A stretch of DNA of 64,000 nucleotides from Fimenecus sp052273625 (GTDB lineage: Bacteria; Bacillota; Clostridia; Oscillospirales; Acutalibacteraceae), in the NCBI GenBank assembly GCA_052273625.1, contig DAVZHW010000005.1:1-64000 (forward strand). The letters are read 5' to 3'. Of this stretch, positions 15,806 to 25,081 are shown one piece after another (the first letter of the stretch is position 1; every line of letters begins with the position of its first letter). The position numbers and the translations under genes were made by a program. The notes under the pieces were generated by a model that worked only from the letters and a program-made list of their open reading frames with translations, ran no database searches and was not told where the DNA came from.

Positions 15806-17275
15806 TTAGTCCTGAGTCATTTTTTTAACGTAACGCTTAAAGAATGCAACCGCACCCTCGACAGCGGAAAGCGGAAGTCTTTCATTTGTTCCGTGCGTGC
15901 AGAGCAAAAGCTTTGTGTCCGAAACGAACGGCGAAAATCTGTAAATATTATCGCATACGCACTCATAGTTGCAAGAGTCCGTACCGCCCATTACAAGGAA
16001 CGGCGCAACAAGGTTTTTACTGTCTGCGCTCTCGCAAAGCTCTTTGATTGTCAAATAAGCCTTTGAATCGGTGGGAGATACCTTTGAAGCCTCTTTACCG
16101 ACAAGGAATTTAATATCAATATCCTTATTTCTGACCGACTTTCTGATATGCTCCTCGACGTCGTTAAATGTAACTCCGGGCATTGTGCGGAAGTTTACGG
16201 TAATTGTAGCCTTTTGCGGTAAAATGTTGAACTGCGGACTTCCCGAAGCCATTGTAACAGCCGTGCAGGTACGAATAAGCGAAGCCGCAGGCGGTATTTT
16301 CTTCATTACCGCAAGAACTATCGGCTTTAATATATTGAGGTTGCACGCTACAAGTCTTACAGGGTATGTGCAACGCTTACCGATTTGAGTAAACAGGTCA
16401 TAGACGACCTTCGACATACTCGCCTTGAACTGATGTCCCTCTAAGTCTTTGATAACATCCGCAAGATGACCGATTGCCGTGTGTTCGGGCGGCTGTGAGG
16501 AGTGTCCGCCCTTTGCGTTGACGCTGATTTCGTAGTTTATGCTTCCCTTTTCGGCAATTCCGACGCCTGCAAGGTTGCAGTCGAGAACACCGTTGATATT
16601 TACGGGAAGAATAGCACCGCCCTCGTCAACGACCGCTTCGAGATGAACGCCCTGCTCCTTGAGATAATTTGCAATCTGCTTTGCGCCGTTATCGGGTGCG
16701 GCAACAACCTCCTCGTTGTGTCCGAGACAGATATACACACTTCTTTCGGGAACATAGCCGTCAGCGATAAGCTGTTCAACACTCTCCATTACTGCTATAA
16801 GATGGTTTTTCATATCGAGAGCGCCTCTGCCCCAGATAAACTCGCCGTCATTGTAGCCCTCAAACGGATCGTGTTCCCAATCGTCCCAAGTGCCCTCGTT
16901 TATCGGCACAACGTCCTGATGCGCCAAAAGAGCAATGCCGTCAAGCGACGGGTTTTTGCCCTCCCACTTAAAAACAAGGCTCGCATCACCGATTTTGGTC
17001 TTTGTCATTGTCTTGTGAATAAGCGGATAGCGTTCCTCCAAAAATTTATGGAACTTATCAAACTCATTCCAATCAACCAAGCTTGTGTCGTAATTCGAAA
17101 TCGTTTTGATTTTGATAGCGTCGCTCAAATTTTTACAATAGCGGTCAAAATCGACCCTTTCGGGTTCCTGCTTCTCCGCATTTTCGACGGGCTTCGATTT
17201 CCAAAATGCCGCTTTTATAAGCGTGTAGACGATAAGCGCCGCAATAATGCCGAGAATTATCCATAATGCTGTCAT
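15806..17275 (-). CDS. M20-family metallopeptidase with N-terminal membrane anchor
   Basis: A 489-residue protein. Residues 1-24 form one hydrophobic helix (ALWIILGIIAALIVYTLIKAAF), so it is probably membrane-tethered. The catalytic part is of the M20/CPS1 (Gly-Xaa carboxypeptidase) type with two-zinc ligands in LLAHQDVVP, GRGALDMKNH, LGHNEEV and VVDEGG, and a late His in LLCTHGTNER. A dimerisation domain is inserted near GHSSQPPEHTAIG. Such enzymes hydrolyse dipeptides or N-acyl amino acids. It is the last gene of the long operon, 33 bases after the DUF3592 gene. Confidence 0.9.
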   Translation of the reverse strand: MTALWIILGIIAALIVYTLIKAAFWKSKPVENAEKQEPERVDFDRYCKNLSDAIKIKTISNYDTSLVDWNEFDKFHKFLEERYPLIHKTMTKTKIGDASLVFKWEGKNPSLDGIALLAHQDVVPINEGTWDDWEHDPFEGYNDGEFIWGRGALDMKNHLIAVMESVEQLIADGYVPERSVYICLGHNEEVVAAPDNGAKQIANYLKEQGVHLEAVVDEGGAILPVNINGVLDCNLAGVGIAEKGSINYEISVNAKGGHSSQPPEHTAIGHLADVIKDLEGHQFKASMSKVVYDLFTQIGKRCTYPVRLVACNLNILKPIVLAVMKKIPPAASLIRTCTAVTMASGSPQFNILPQKATITVNFRTMPGVTFNDVEEHIRKSVRNKDIDIKFLVGKEASKVSPTDSKAYLTIKELCESADSKNLVAPFLVMGGTDSCNYECVCDNIYRFSPFVSDTKLLLCTHGTNERLPLSAVEGAVAFFKRYVKKMTQD

Positions 17276-17308
17276 AATACTTCCCCTTTCGTAAGAAATA
17301 ATTATATA

Positions 17309-17941
17309 TTATTTTGTGTCAACAATATATATGTTCGGATTTTTCGGGTGATAATATACGGTCAGCGATTTGTTTTTAACGCTCTTTGCGTATTTTTTAT
17401 TGACAGAACCGCTTGAAAACGGCTTGCCCTTTCTTCCCGGAACGCTTGAGCTGTCGCAGACAATAACCTTTCCCGTAAACCAAGCGGGTTTGATTTCAAT
17501 AACACGGCAAACGGCTTTTACGTTATTTTTATAGAGCACCTCTCGTTTTTTCAAGGGCAAATATGCGATTGTTTCTGCTACGGCAAGTCCCAAGCCGAGA
17601 TAAGCGAGCACATACCAAACGGTCTTTGTCTTAATGTAAATATCCTCTGCGTTTTCAGGATTGTAATAGACGTTTACTTCTTCGCCGATATATGTGTCCT
17701 TATCGACAAATTTATATTCCGTTGTGTATCGGTTGCCGTTTGCTAAATAAAAAAGCATATATTTTTTCTTGCCGTCATCCTGCTTTTCAACATGCGAAAT
17801 ATACCCTTTGGTCTTTTCCGCATTCTTTACAAACACCCTGTCTGACAATATAAACGCACTGCCGAGGACAATCAACGCAAGATTAATTACCATAAGCGTT
17901 ATAAATGCCTTATCAAGATATTTTATCAGTTTTTCTCTCAT
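17309..17941 (-). CDS. DUF3592-like membrane protein
   Basis: About 210 residues from the ATG at 17941, which has AAAGGCGG upstream; a longer start is less likely. Two membrane helices are visible, one near the N-terminus (ITLMVINLALIVLGSAFIL) and one mid-protein (VWYVLAYLGLGLAVAETIAYL). Each is followed by a small beta-rich domain with V(N/T)VYY(N/H)P.N..(D/N)IYI, the hallmark of DUF3592 proteins. The function is not established. It starts 29 bases after polC and probably shares its transcript. Confidence 0.7.
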   Translation of the reverse strand: MREKLIKYLDKAFITLMVINLALIVLGSAFILSDRVFVKNAEKTKGYISHVEKQDDGKKKYMLFYLANGNRYTTEYKFVDKDTYIGEEVNVYYNPENAEDIYIKTKTVWYVLAYLGLGLAVAETIAYLPLKKREVLYKNNVKAVCRVIEIKPAWFTGKVIVCDSSSVPGRKGKPFSSGSVNKKYAKSVKNKSLTVYYHPKNPNIYIVDTK

Positions 17942-17970
17942 ATAAATCCGCCTTTCAAGCAAGCTGCGTA

Positions 17971-20900
17971 TTAAAACAAAGTAAGCTGCGAGGACTCGGG
18001 CAAATCACCGAACGCACCGCACTCCTTGAGCAATTCTATTGTGGATTTACCTGCCTTTGCTCTTGTGGCGAAATCCTCGATAGATACAAACTCTCCGCCG
18101 CCGTCATCTCTTGCCGCAGCAAGCGGAATTGCCGCACTGTCGCCTACGCCCGAAAGTGCACCGAACGGCATACGGATTTTTCCGTCCTCAATTATATAGT
18201 CCTTCGCCTTTGATTTATAGATGTCAACGGGAAGAAGCTCGATATTTCTCGCCATCATCTCGTTTACGACCTGCAAGGCGGTGTATTGGTCCTTATCCTT
18301 TGCCGAAGCTGTTTTTTCTCTGACCTTTTGGTCAATTTCTTTCATCTTTTGACGCACTGCATCTCTGCCCTTTATGACGGTTGAAGCATCCAAATCTCCG
18401 CCGCGCACGGTCAAAAACGCCGTGTAATATTCAAGCGGCTTATATATTTTATACCAGCCGAGTCTCAACGCCGCAATGACATACGCCGCCGCATGAGCCT
18501 TCGGAAACATATACTTGATTTTACGGCAGGACTCCATATACCACTCGGGTACATTGCAAGCACGCATTGCCTCCTCTGCGCCCTCGGGGAAGCCTATTTT
18601 TGCGACAATACCCTTTCTTGTTTTCTCCATAATGTTAAACGCCATACTTGATTCAAGTCCTGCGTGAATAAGGTATGTCATAATACCGTCACGGCAGCCG
18701 ATAACCTCTGAAATCGTGCAGGTGCCTTTGTTGATAAGGTCCTGTGCGTTGCCGTTCCAAACGTCCGTACCGTGCGAAAGTCCCGAGATCTGCAACAGGT
18801 CGGAAAACGTGTGCGGTTGAGCCTCGATAAGCATTTGGCGTACAAACGGCGTTCCCATCTCGGGTATCGAAAGCGTACCTGTTTCGCAGTCAATGTCCTC
18901 GGGCTTCAATCCAAGCGGTTCGGGGCTTGTGCAAAGACCGATTATCTTCGGGTCGCAAACATCAACCTCCATTACGGGTATGCCCGTCAAATCCTCAAGG
19001 TGTTTATAAAGCGTCGGAACATCATGTCCGAGAATATCAAGCTTAAGAATAGTATCATGAAGCGAATGGAAGTCAAAGTGCGTGGTTTCCATATCGCTCG
19101 TTGTATCGTCGGCAGGGTACTGAACGGGCGTGAAATCATATACGTCATACGCATTCGGCACAACGACCATTCCGCCGGGGTGCTGACCCGTCGTTCTCTT
19201 AACTCCCGTACAGCCTACCGTGAGCCTGTCCTCTTCCGCTCTCGAAACGGTTTTACCCTTTGCTTCAAGATATTTTTTTACAAAGCCGTAAGCGGTTTTA
19301 TCGGCAACAGATGCGGTTGTTCCGGCTTTGAACACATGGCTTGAGCCGAACAATTCCTCGGTGTATCTGTGTGCCTTGCCCTGATATTCGCCCGAGAAGT
19401 TAAGGTCAATATCGGGCGCCTTGTCGCCGTGGAAGCCGAGGAAGGTTTCAAACGGAATTTCGTGACCGTCTCTGATTAAATCCGTTCCGCATTCGGGGCA
19501 TTTTGCAGGCGGCATATCAAAGCCCGAGCCGTATTCCCCGTGCTCAAAGAACTGTGTATATTTACACTTCGGGCATCTGTAATGCGGAACTAACGGGTTT
19601 ACCTCGGAAATTCCTGCCATTGTCGCAACGAATGACGAGCCGACAGATCCTCTCGAGCCTACATGATAGCCGTGATCCTCGGAATCCCAAACAAGCTTTT
19701 GTGCGATTATGTAAAGCACGGCAAATCCGTGTTTAATGATTGAATCAAGCTCTCTGTTAAGTCGATTTGTTACGATTTCGGGAACAACTCCGTCTTTTTC
19801 GTACCAGTCCTTCGCCTTTGCCCAACAGATTTCACGAAGCCGCTCCTCACTTCCCTCAATGGACGGCTGATATGTACCGTCGGGGAACGGACGAAGCGTT
19901 TCTATCATATCTGCAATTTTATTCGGGTTTGTTATAACGACCTCTTTCGCCGTCTCCTCTCCGAGATAGGCAAGGTCCGACATCATTTCCTCTGTGGTTT
20001 TGAAATAAAGCGGCGCTTGATTGTCCGCATCCTCAAAGCCTTGCCCCGCCATAAGGATAGCTCTGTACTGTGCGTCAACGGGGTCGAGAAAATGCACATC
20101 ACCCGTAGCCACAACAGGCTTGCCCAAGCCGTCTGCAATGGATATAAGACGGCGGTTTATGTTTTCAATATCCTCAACGCAGGTGATTTTATCATAGCGC
20201 TTATTTCTCTCGGGATTTTTTGCGTTCGGGTCGGAATGAGCCGCAAGCATAAATCTGTTGTTGCCCGTCGGCTGAATTTCAATGTAATCATAGAACGAAG
20301 CTATCTCGGCAATTTCCTCGTCCGGAAGCTCGTCAAGTATCGCCCTGTAAAGATTGCCCGCCTCGCACGCCGAGCCGATTATCAAACCCTCACGATGCTT
20401 TAAGATTTCGGACTTTGGCATTCTCGGCTTCTTATAGAAATACTTTATATTCGACATCGAAACGAGCTTATAAAGATTTTTAAGTCCCACCGAGTTCTTA
20501 ACAAGAATTATCATATGATAAGTTGGCAGGTCTTTAATCTCCGCTTCGGGATTTTTCATATCGTCAACAAAGTAAGCCTCAACGCCGTAGATGATTTTTA
20601 TTTTTCCCTTTGCGGCATTCGCTGCATCGGGGAAACCCTGCACACAGCCGTGGTCCGTAATCGCAATAGCCTTATGCCCCCAGCTTATCGCTCTTTTAAC
20701 GAGTTCTGCGGGAGGAGTCATTCCGTCCATTGAGGACATATTTGTATGCAAATGCAATTCAACTCTCTTTTCGGGAGCGTTGTCTTTCTTTTCAATCGGC
20801 GCTACAAGGCAAATGCTTCTCGGATTGATAACATTTTCGCCTCGGTACTTGTCAAATGACATTGAGCCTGCCAAAACAATATATTTGCCGTCTGAAATAT

Positions 20901-21759
20901 ATTCAAGCAAATCGTCACAGTAGTCTTTCTTTTCAAAAATAACTACCGAATACGAATATGTATTGTCTGTAATATTAAATGAAATTATATACTTGTCGCC
21001 GTTTTTTGTAAGGCGTGACTCAAAGCCGAATACACGTCCCCACACAACAACTCTGTCATCGGTAGATGTAATATCCGCCATTTTCATAGGTGCGCCCTTA
21101 ATTTTGTTGCCGTAAATAACCTTTAAGCTGTCGGTATAGTAGGGATAACCCTCCTCGATAACCTCGGCTTTCAAGGGCTCGTCCTTTTTGGCGGGCTTTG
21201 CCATAATCTGTTTTTCACGCATCTGCTCGTCTATTTTCTGCTGTTTCTGTATAAGCGTCAGCGTTGAGTCCTCCGCTTCCCCTTCCTGTTCGATAAACAC
21301 CTTCAAATCTGTGCCAAAGCGCTCCTTGAGAAGCCTCTCAACCGCCTTGTCGCAGCCTGCCGTGCAAAGAACATCCTTACCGCCGTGAGCAAGTCCGATA
21401 TGAAGCTCGCCCTCGGTTTCATAAGAGAAAACGCAGTCCTCTAAAAAGCCGTTTGATACAACAACTCTGCGTTTTATAATCTCACGCAATTCGCCGTCAT
21501 ATTTATTCGTCAAAAGCGAACCGTCAAAAACAGGCTCGATTGAAAACTCGGGAATACCGAGTCCGTTTGCAATAATCCTGCCTATTGTATCAACTGTTCT
21601 CTCCGACATAAGTATAGGGAAAAAGACGACCGCCGTAACGCTGTCGCCTGCTTCATCACTGCTTTTGAGCAATCTCAAAATTTTTGCGTTTTTAAGCGCT
21701 CTGTCATATTTCGTAAGCTCGCCTGCAAACTCTGCAAACAAATCGTAAAATCCATTCAT
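17971..21759 (-). CDS. polC: PolC-type DNA polymerase III alpha subunit, exonuclease domain absent
   Basis: A 1262-residue replicative DNA polymerase of the Gram-positive PolC class. Domains in order: N-terminal domain (about 1-200), OB fold (about 225-320), PHP part 1 (RVELHLHTN at 332-340, ITDHGCVQG), PHP part 2, palm with GSRGSVGSSF (701-710), a four-Cys zinc module (Cys 729, 732, 754, 757), catalytic PDIDLNFSGE (782-791), then the beta-binding and C-terminal segments. Oddity: PolC normally has a proofreading DEDDh exonuclease of about 170 residues inserted in PHP. Here GVEAYFVDD (392-400) runs almost directly into YHMIILVKNSVGLKNLYKLV (414 onward), and the total length is short by about that amount. 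No FDVETTG-type motif is present anywhere in the protein. It lies in the canonical position after ispG. Confidence 0.95.
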   Translation of the reverse strand: MNGFYDLFAEFAGELTKYDRALKNAKILRLLKSSDEAGDSVTAVVFFPILMSERTVDTIGRIIANGLGIPEFSIEPVFDGSLLTNKYDGELREIIKRRVVVSNGFLEDCVFSYETEGELHIGLAHGGKDVLCTAGCDKAVERLLKERFGTDLKVFIEQEGEAEDSTLTLIQKQQKIDEQMREKQIMAKPAKKDEPLKAEVIEEGYPYYTDSLKVIYGNKIKGAPMKMADITSTDDRVVVWGRVFGFESRLTKNGDKYIISFNITDNTYSYSVVIFEKKDYCDDLLEYISDGKYIVLAGSMSFDKYRGENVINPRSICLVAPIEKKDNAPEKRVELHLHTNMSSMDGMTPPAELVKRAISWGHKAIAITDHGCVQGFPDAANAAKGKIKIIYGVEAYFVDDMKNPEAEIKDLPTYHMIILVKNSVGLKNLYKLVSMSNIKYFYKKPRMPKSEILKHREGLIIGSACEAGNLYRAILDELPDEEIAEIASFYDYIEIQPTGNNRFMLAAHSDPNAKNPERNKRYDKITCVEDIENINRRLISIADGLGKPVVATGDVHFLDPVDAQYRAILMAGQGFEDADNQAPLYFKTTEEMMSDLAYLGEETAKEVVITNPNKIADMIETLRPFPDGTYQPSIEGSEERLREICWAKAKDWYEKDGVVPEIVTNRLNRELDSIIKHGFAVLYIIAQKLVWDSEDHGYHVGSRGSVGSSFVATMAGISEVNPLVPHYRCPKCKYTQFFEHGEYGSGFDMPPAKCPECGTDLIRDGHEIPFETFLGFHGDKAPDIDLNFSGEYQGKAHRYTEELFGSSHVFKAGTTASVADKTAYGFVKKYLEAKGKTVSRAEEDRLTVGCTGVKRTTGQHPGGMVVVPNAYDVYDFTPVQYPADDTTSDMETTHFDFHSLHDTILKLDILGHDVPTLYKHLEDLTGIPVMEVDVCDPKIIGLCTSPEPLGLKPEDIDCETGTLSIPEMGTPFVRQMLIEAQPHTFSDLLQISGLSHGTDVWNGNAQDLINKGTCTISEVIGCRDGIMTYLIHAGLESSMAFNIMEKTRKGIVAKIGFPEGAEEAMRACNVPEWYMESCRKIKYMFPKAHAAAYVIAALRLGWYKIYKPLEYYTAFLTVRGGDLDASTVIKGRDAVRQKMKEIDQKVREKTASAKDKDQYTALQVVNEMMARNIELLPVDIYKSKAKDYIIEDGKIRMPFGALSGVGDSAAIPLAAARDDGGGEFVSIEDFATRAKAGKSTIELLKECGAFGDLPESSQLTLF

Positions 21760-21792
21760 ATATATGTAAATCCTTAATGTAAATATCTTTAG

Positions 21793-22842
21793 TTATAAAT
21801 TGTCTATCTCTTTCAAAAGCTCGCTGACAATTTCGTTCTCCGGAACTTTTTTAAGTATCTCTCCGTGTTTGAAAATAAGTCCGAAGCCATCACCGCCTGC
21901 AACTCCTATGTCGGCTTCTTTCGCTTCACCGGGGCCGTTTACCGCACAACCCATAACTGCCACTTTTATCGGCTTGTGAACATTTGCAAGCTCTCTTTCG
22001 ACATTTTCGGCAAGAGAAATCAAATCGATTTTCGTTCTTCCGCAGGTCGGACAGGAAACTATCTGCGGACAATCCTTTTTAATTCCGACAGCTTTCAAAA
22101 TACCGAAGCCTGCCGCTACCTCCGAAACAGGATCTGCCGTAAGCGAAACCCTTATCGTGTCGCCTATTCCGTCAAGCAAGAGCGCACCGATACCTGCGGC
22201 GGATTTGAGCATACCCATATGGCGAGTACCTGCCTCGGTAACTCCGAGGTGAAGCGGATAATCGCACCTCTCCGCAACAAGTCTGTAAGCCGCAACCATA
22301 GTCGGCACATCAGATGATTTTATTGAAATTACTATATCGTTAAAGTCAAATTTCTCAAGCAAGGAAGCGTGTCGCAACGCACTCTCGCACAATGCCTCGG
22401 GTGTAACATGACCGTATTTTTTAAGCAAATCCTTTTCGAGTGAGCCTGAATTTACGCCGATTCTAATCGGAATATTTTTCTGTTTGCAAGCGTTTGCAAC
22501 GGCTTTAATTCTGTCGTCCGAGCCGATATTGCCGGGGTTAATTCTTATTTTGTCAACACCTGCCGCTACGCTTTCAAGAGCGCACTTATAGTCAAAGTGA
22601 ATATCCGCAACAACGGGTATTTTAACCGCATTTTTTACGGCGTAGAGAGTTTTTACAGCCTCAATATCGGGTACTGTAAGGCGGACGATTTCACAGCCTG
22701 CCTTTTCAAGCTCAACCGCCTGCGCAACATTTCCCTCTATATTATGAGCCAAAGCATTGAGCATCGACTGAACGGTAATTTTACTGCCCGAGCCAATTTC
22801 AACATTTCCCGCTTTAACAGTTCTTGTAATTCTGCGTTCCAT
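21793..22842 (-). CDS. ispG: 4-hydroxy-3-methylbut-2-en-1-yl diphosphate synthase
   Basis: About 349 residues. I use the ATG at 22842, eight bases after AAGGGG; an upstream GTG in frame would sit inside that site. IspG (GcpE) converts methylerythritol cyclodiphosphate to HMBPP in the MEP isoprenoid pathway, using a [4Fe-4S] cluster. The N-terminal barrel shows VQSMLNALAHNIEGN and ADIHFDYK. The C-terminal cluster domain has CPTCGRTKID and VMGCAVNGPGEAKEADIG, giving the three Cys and the Glu ligand. It lies between rseP and polC, in the same operon as dxr. Confidence 0.97.
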   Translation of the reverse strand: MERRITRTVKAGNVEIGSGSKITVQSMLNALAHNIEGNVAQAVELEKAGCEIVRLTVPDIEAVKTLYAVKNAVKIPVVADIHFDYKCALESVAAGVDKIRINPGNIGSDDRIKAVANACKQKNIPIRIGVNSGSLEKDLLKKYGHVTPEALCESALRHASLLEKFDFNDIVISIKSSDVPTMVAAYRLVAERCDYPLHLGVTEAGTRHMGMLKSAAGIGALLLDGIGDTIRVSLTADPVSEVAAGFGILKAVGIKKDCPQIVSCPTCGRTKIDLISLAENVERELANVHKPIKVAVMGCAVNGPGEAKEADIGVAGGDGFGLIFKHGEILKKVPENEIVSELLKEIDNL

Positions 22843-22857
22843 ATCCTGCACCCCTTT

Positions 22858-23946
22858 TTAAGAACGAATAATTCTTACAATATCATTATAGGTTACAAAC
22901 ACCATCAAAAGCATAAGCAACGCCAAGCCTGCCGCATGAACATAGCCCTCGTATTTCGGGTTTATCGGCTTTCTTCTTATCGCCTCGATTATGAGGAAGA
23001 AAAGTCTGCCGCCGTCAAGAGCCGGTAACGGCAAAAGGTTTGCTACACCGAGATTTATCGTGATAAGCGCCATTATAAACAGTAAATCGTCCATGTTTCT
23101 GTTCGTCGCCGCCGAAGCCGTAACATCTGCGATAATATCTACCGTTCCGACAGGTCCTGCAAGCTCCGAAGCTCCGTATCTGCCTGTTACAATATCAAAA
23201 AGGCTCAGCCATACAAGTCTTGCGATTGAAGCCGACTGTGTGAACGAGTTTTTCAAAACGCTCTTAAAGGTTGGCTTTTCACCGACGATAATAAAATCAT
23301 AGGTTATCAGCGTTACGCCGTTTTGCTCGGTCGTCTGAAATTTAACATCATTGAGCTCGACTTTTTCGCCGTTTCTCTCAACGGTAAAGTCGATAACACC
23401 GTCCTGACTTCTGCCCATAAGGAAGCTCAAATCCCTTTCGGAAAAGACCTTATGACCGTCAATTTTTACGATTTTATCGCCCGCCTGCAATCCGTAATTA
23501 ACGCTTGTGGCACCGTCGTAAAAACTGTGTATGGTGTTTGTTCCTATCAAATCCTTTGTGGTTGACAACAATACCGCCATGATAATTACGCCGAGTATAA
23601 GGTTCATTACCGCACCTGCGACAACAATCAGTATCCTCTGAATAAGAGGTCTGTTGTTAAACGCTCGCTCGTCTGTGCTTTTCTCGTCCTCGCCCTCCAT
23701 GCTGACATATCCGCCTATAGGAAGGCAACGAACGGCATAGGTTGTTTCCCCTTTTTTCTTTTTGAAAACAGCGGGGCCCATACCGATTGAAAATTCGTTT
23801 ATCTTTACCTTGCAAAGCTTTGCACAGATAAAGTGTCCGAATTCGTGAATCATAATAATAACGCCGAAGAACAACAGCGCAACCGCAATAGTCCACACCT
23901 TTGACCAAACACCCGAAGCCGTAATTTCAAGTAATATTTTAACCAC
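22858..23946 (-). CDS. rseP: RIP metalloprotease (site-2 protease) RseP
   Basis: A 362-residue intramembrane zinc protease. The first membrane helix holds the HEFGH active-site motif (about residues 35-39). A PDZ domain follows (DGATSVNYGLQAGDKIVKIDGHKV), and the last helices contain LLPLPALDGGRLFFL with the third zinc ligand. The family cleaves anti-sigma factors and remnant signal peptides inside the membrane. The gene overlaps the end of dxr by eight bases and precedes ispG by 15, as in many Firmicutes. Confidence 0.95.
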   Translation of the reverse strand: MVKILLEITASGVWSKVWTIAVALLFFGVIIMIHEFGHFICAKLCKVKINEFSIGMGPAVFKKKKGETTYAVRCLPIGGYVSMEGEDEKSTDERAFNNRPLIQRILIVVAGAVMNLILGVIIMAVLLSTTKDLIGTNTIHSFYDGATSVNYGLQAGDKIVKIDGHKVFSERDLSFLMGRSQDGVIDFTVERNGEKVELNDVKFQTTEQNGVTLITYDFIIVGEKPTFKSVLKNSFTQSASIARLVWLSLFDIVTGRYGASELAGPVGTVDIIADVTASAATNRNMDDLLFIMALITINLGVANLLPLPALDGGRLFFLIIEAIRRKPINPKYEGYVHAAGLALLMLLMVFVTYNDIVRIIRS

Positions 23947-25081
23947 CTATTTCTCTTGCAAATTTGTCAATTTCGAGTATATCCTCGAAAGTATAGTTAT
24001 CATAATGCGGAGTTCTTTCAAGCACCGCTTCAACCCTGTCGGCAATATCCAAAAATCCGATTTTGCCCTGACGGAACATAAGATTTGCCTGCTCATTCGC
24101 AGAGTTTACCGCCGCAGGATAAAGTCCGCCCATATTTATAGCCTTTCTGCAAAGGTTTATGCAACGAAAGGTCTCATAATCAGGTTCAAAAAAAGTTAAT
24201 TTGCCAATCTGTGAAAGGCTCAGCTCTCCGACAGGCGACTCAAAGCGCTCGGGATAAGTCAAGGCGTACTGAATGGGTATTTTCATATCGGGAAGTCCTA
24301 ATTGAGCTATTACAGAGTTGTCGTCATACTCGACCGCCGAGTGAACAATGCTTTCCCTGTGAACGACAATATCGACATCATCGGGTTTAACGGAAAACAG
24401 CCAAACCGCTTCGATAAGCTCAAGACCCTTGTTCATCATTGTAGCGGAATCAATGGTTATTTTAGCGCCCATTGACCAATTCGGATGCTTTAATGCTTTT
24501 TCAACCGTAACATCACGAAGCTCATCTGCGGTTTTGCCGAAAAACGGACCGCCTGACGCTGTAAGTATAATTTTTTTCAAAGCCTTGTTAGTAGGTTTAC
24601 CCTGCAAGCACTGAAATATTGCCGAATGTTCCGAATCGACGGGCAAAATTTCAACCGAGTGCTTTTTAGCCTCACTCATCACAAGCTGACCGCCTGCAAC
24701 GAGCGTTTCTTTATTCGCAAGGGCAATTTTCTTGCCTGCATAAATTGCGGTAAGCGTAGGTTTAAGTCCTGCCATTCCCACAACGGAATTCAAAACGGTA
24801 TCGGCACTCTGAATTTCCGCACATTCGCACACGCCGTCCATACCGCCTAACACCTTTATATCGGTATCGGCAAGCTTAATTTTAAGGTCTGACGCCGCCT
24901 TTTCGTCAACAAGCGCAACCTTTTCGGGCTTGAATTCACGGGCTTGCTTTTCGATTTCATCAACACTCGAAAAAGCAGTTAAAGCCTTGACGCCGTAACC
25001 GCATTTGCGACAGACATCAAGACTTTGCTTACCTATTGAACCCGTTGAGCCTAAAATCGATAAATTTTCAGTCATCAGCAT
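23939..25081 (-). CDS. dxr: 1-deoxy-D-xylulose 5-phosphate reductoisomerase
   Basis: A 380-residue enzyme, usual length. It converts DXP to methylerythritol 4-phosphate with NADPH, the committed step of the MEP pathway. The NADPH loop is ILGSTGSIG near the N-terminus. Metal and substrate residues are in PVDSEHSAIFQCL and GASFNM-like MNKGLELIEA. Two starts are possible, 25081 and 25075, both ATG and in frame. A GGAG lies 4 bases before the first and 10 before the second, so the choice is open by two residues. Either way the start overlaps the cdsA stop, indicating coupled translation. Confidence 0.96.
   Translation of the reverse strand: MLMTENLSILGSTGSIGKQSLDVCRKCGYGVKALTAFSSVDEIEKQAREFKPEKVALVDEKAASDLKIKLADTDIKVLGGMDGVCECAEIQSADTVLNSVVGMAGLKPTLTAIYAGKKIALANKETLVAGGQLVMSEAKKHSVEILPVDSEHSAIFQCLQGKPTNKALKKIILTASGGPFFGKTADELRDVTVEKALKHPNWSMGAKITIDSATMMNKGLELIEAVWLFSVKPDDVDIVVHRESIVHSAVEYDDNSVIAQLGLPDMKIPIQYALTYPERFESPVGELSLSQIGKLTFFEPDYETFRCINLCRKAINMGGLYPAAVNSANEQANLMFRQGKIGFLDIADRVEAVLERTPHYDNYTFEDILEIDKFAREIGG

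Noticed and set aside
16502..17266. 254-residue plus-strand frame opposite the M20 peptidase
   Set aside because: Antisense to a well-supported enzyme with all metal-ligand motifs; no features of its own.
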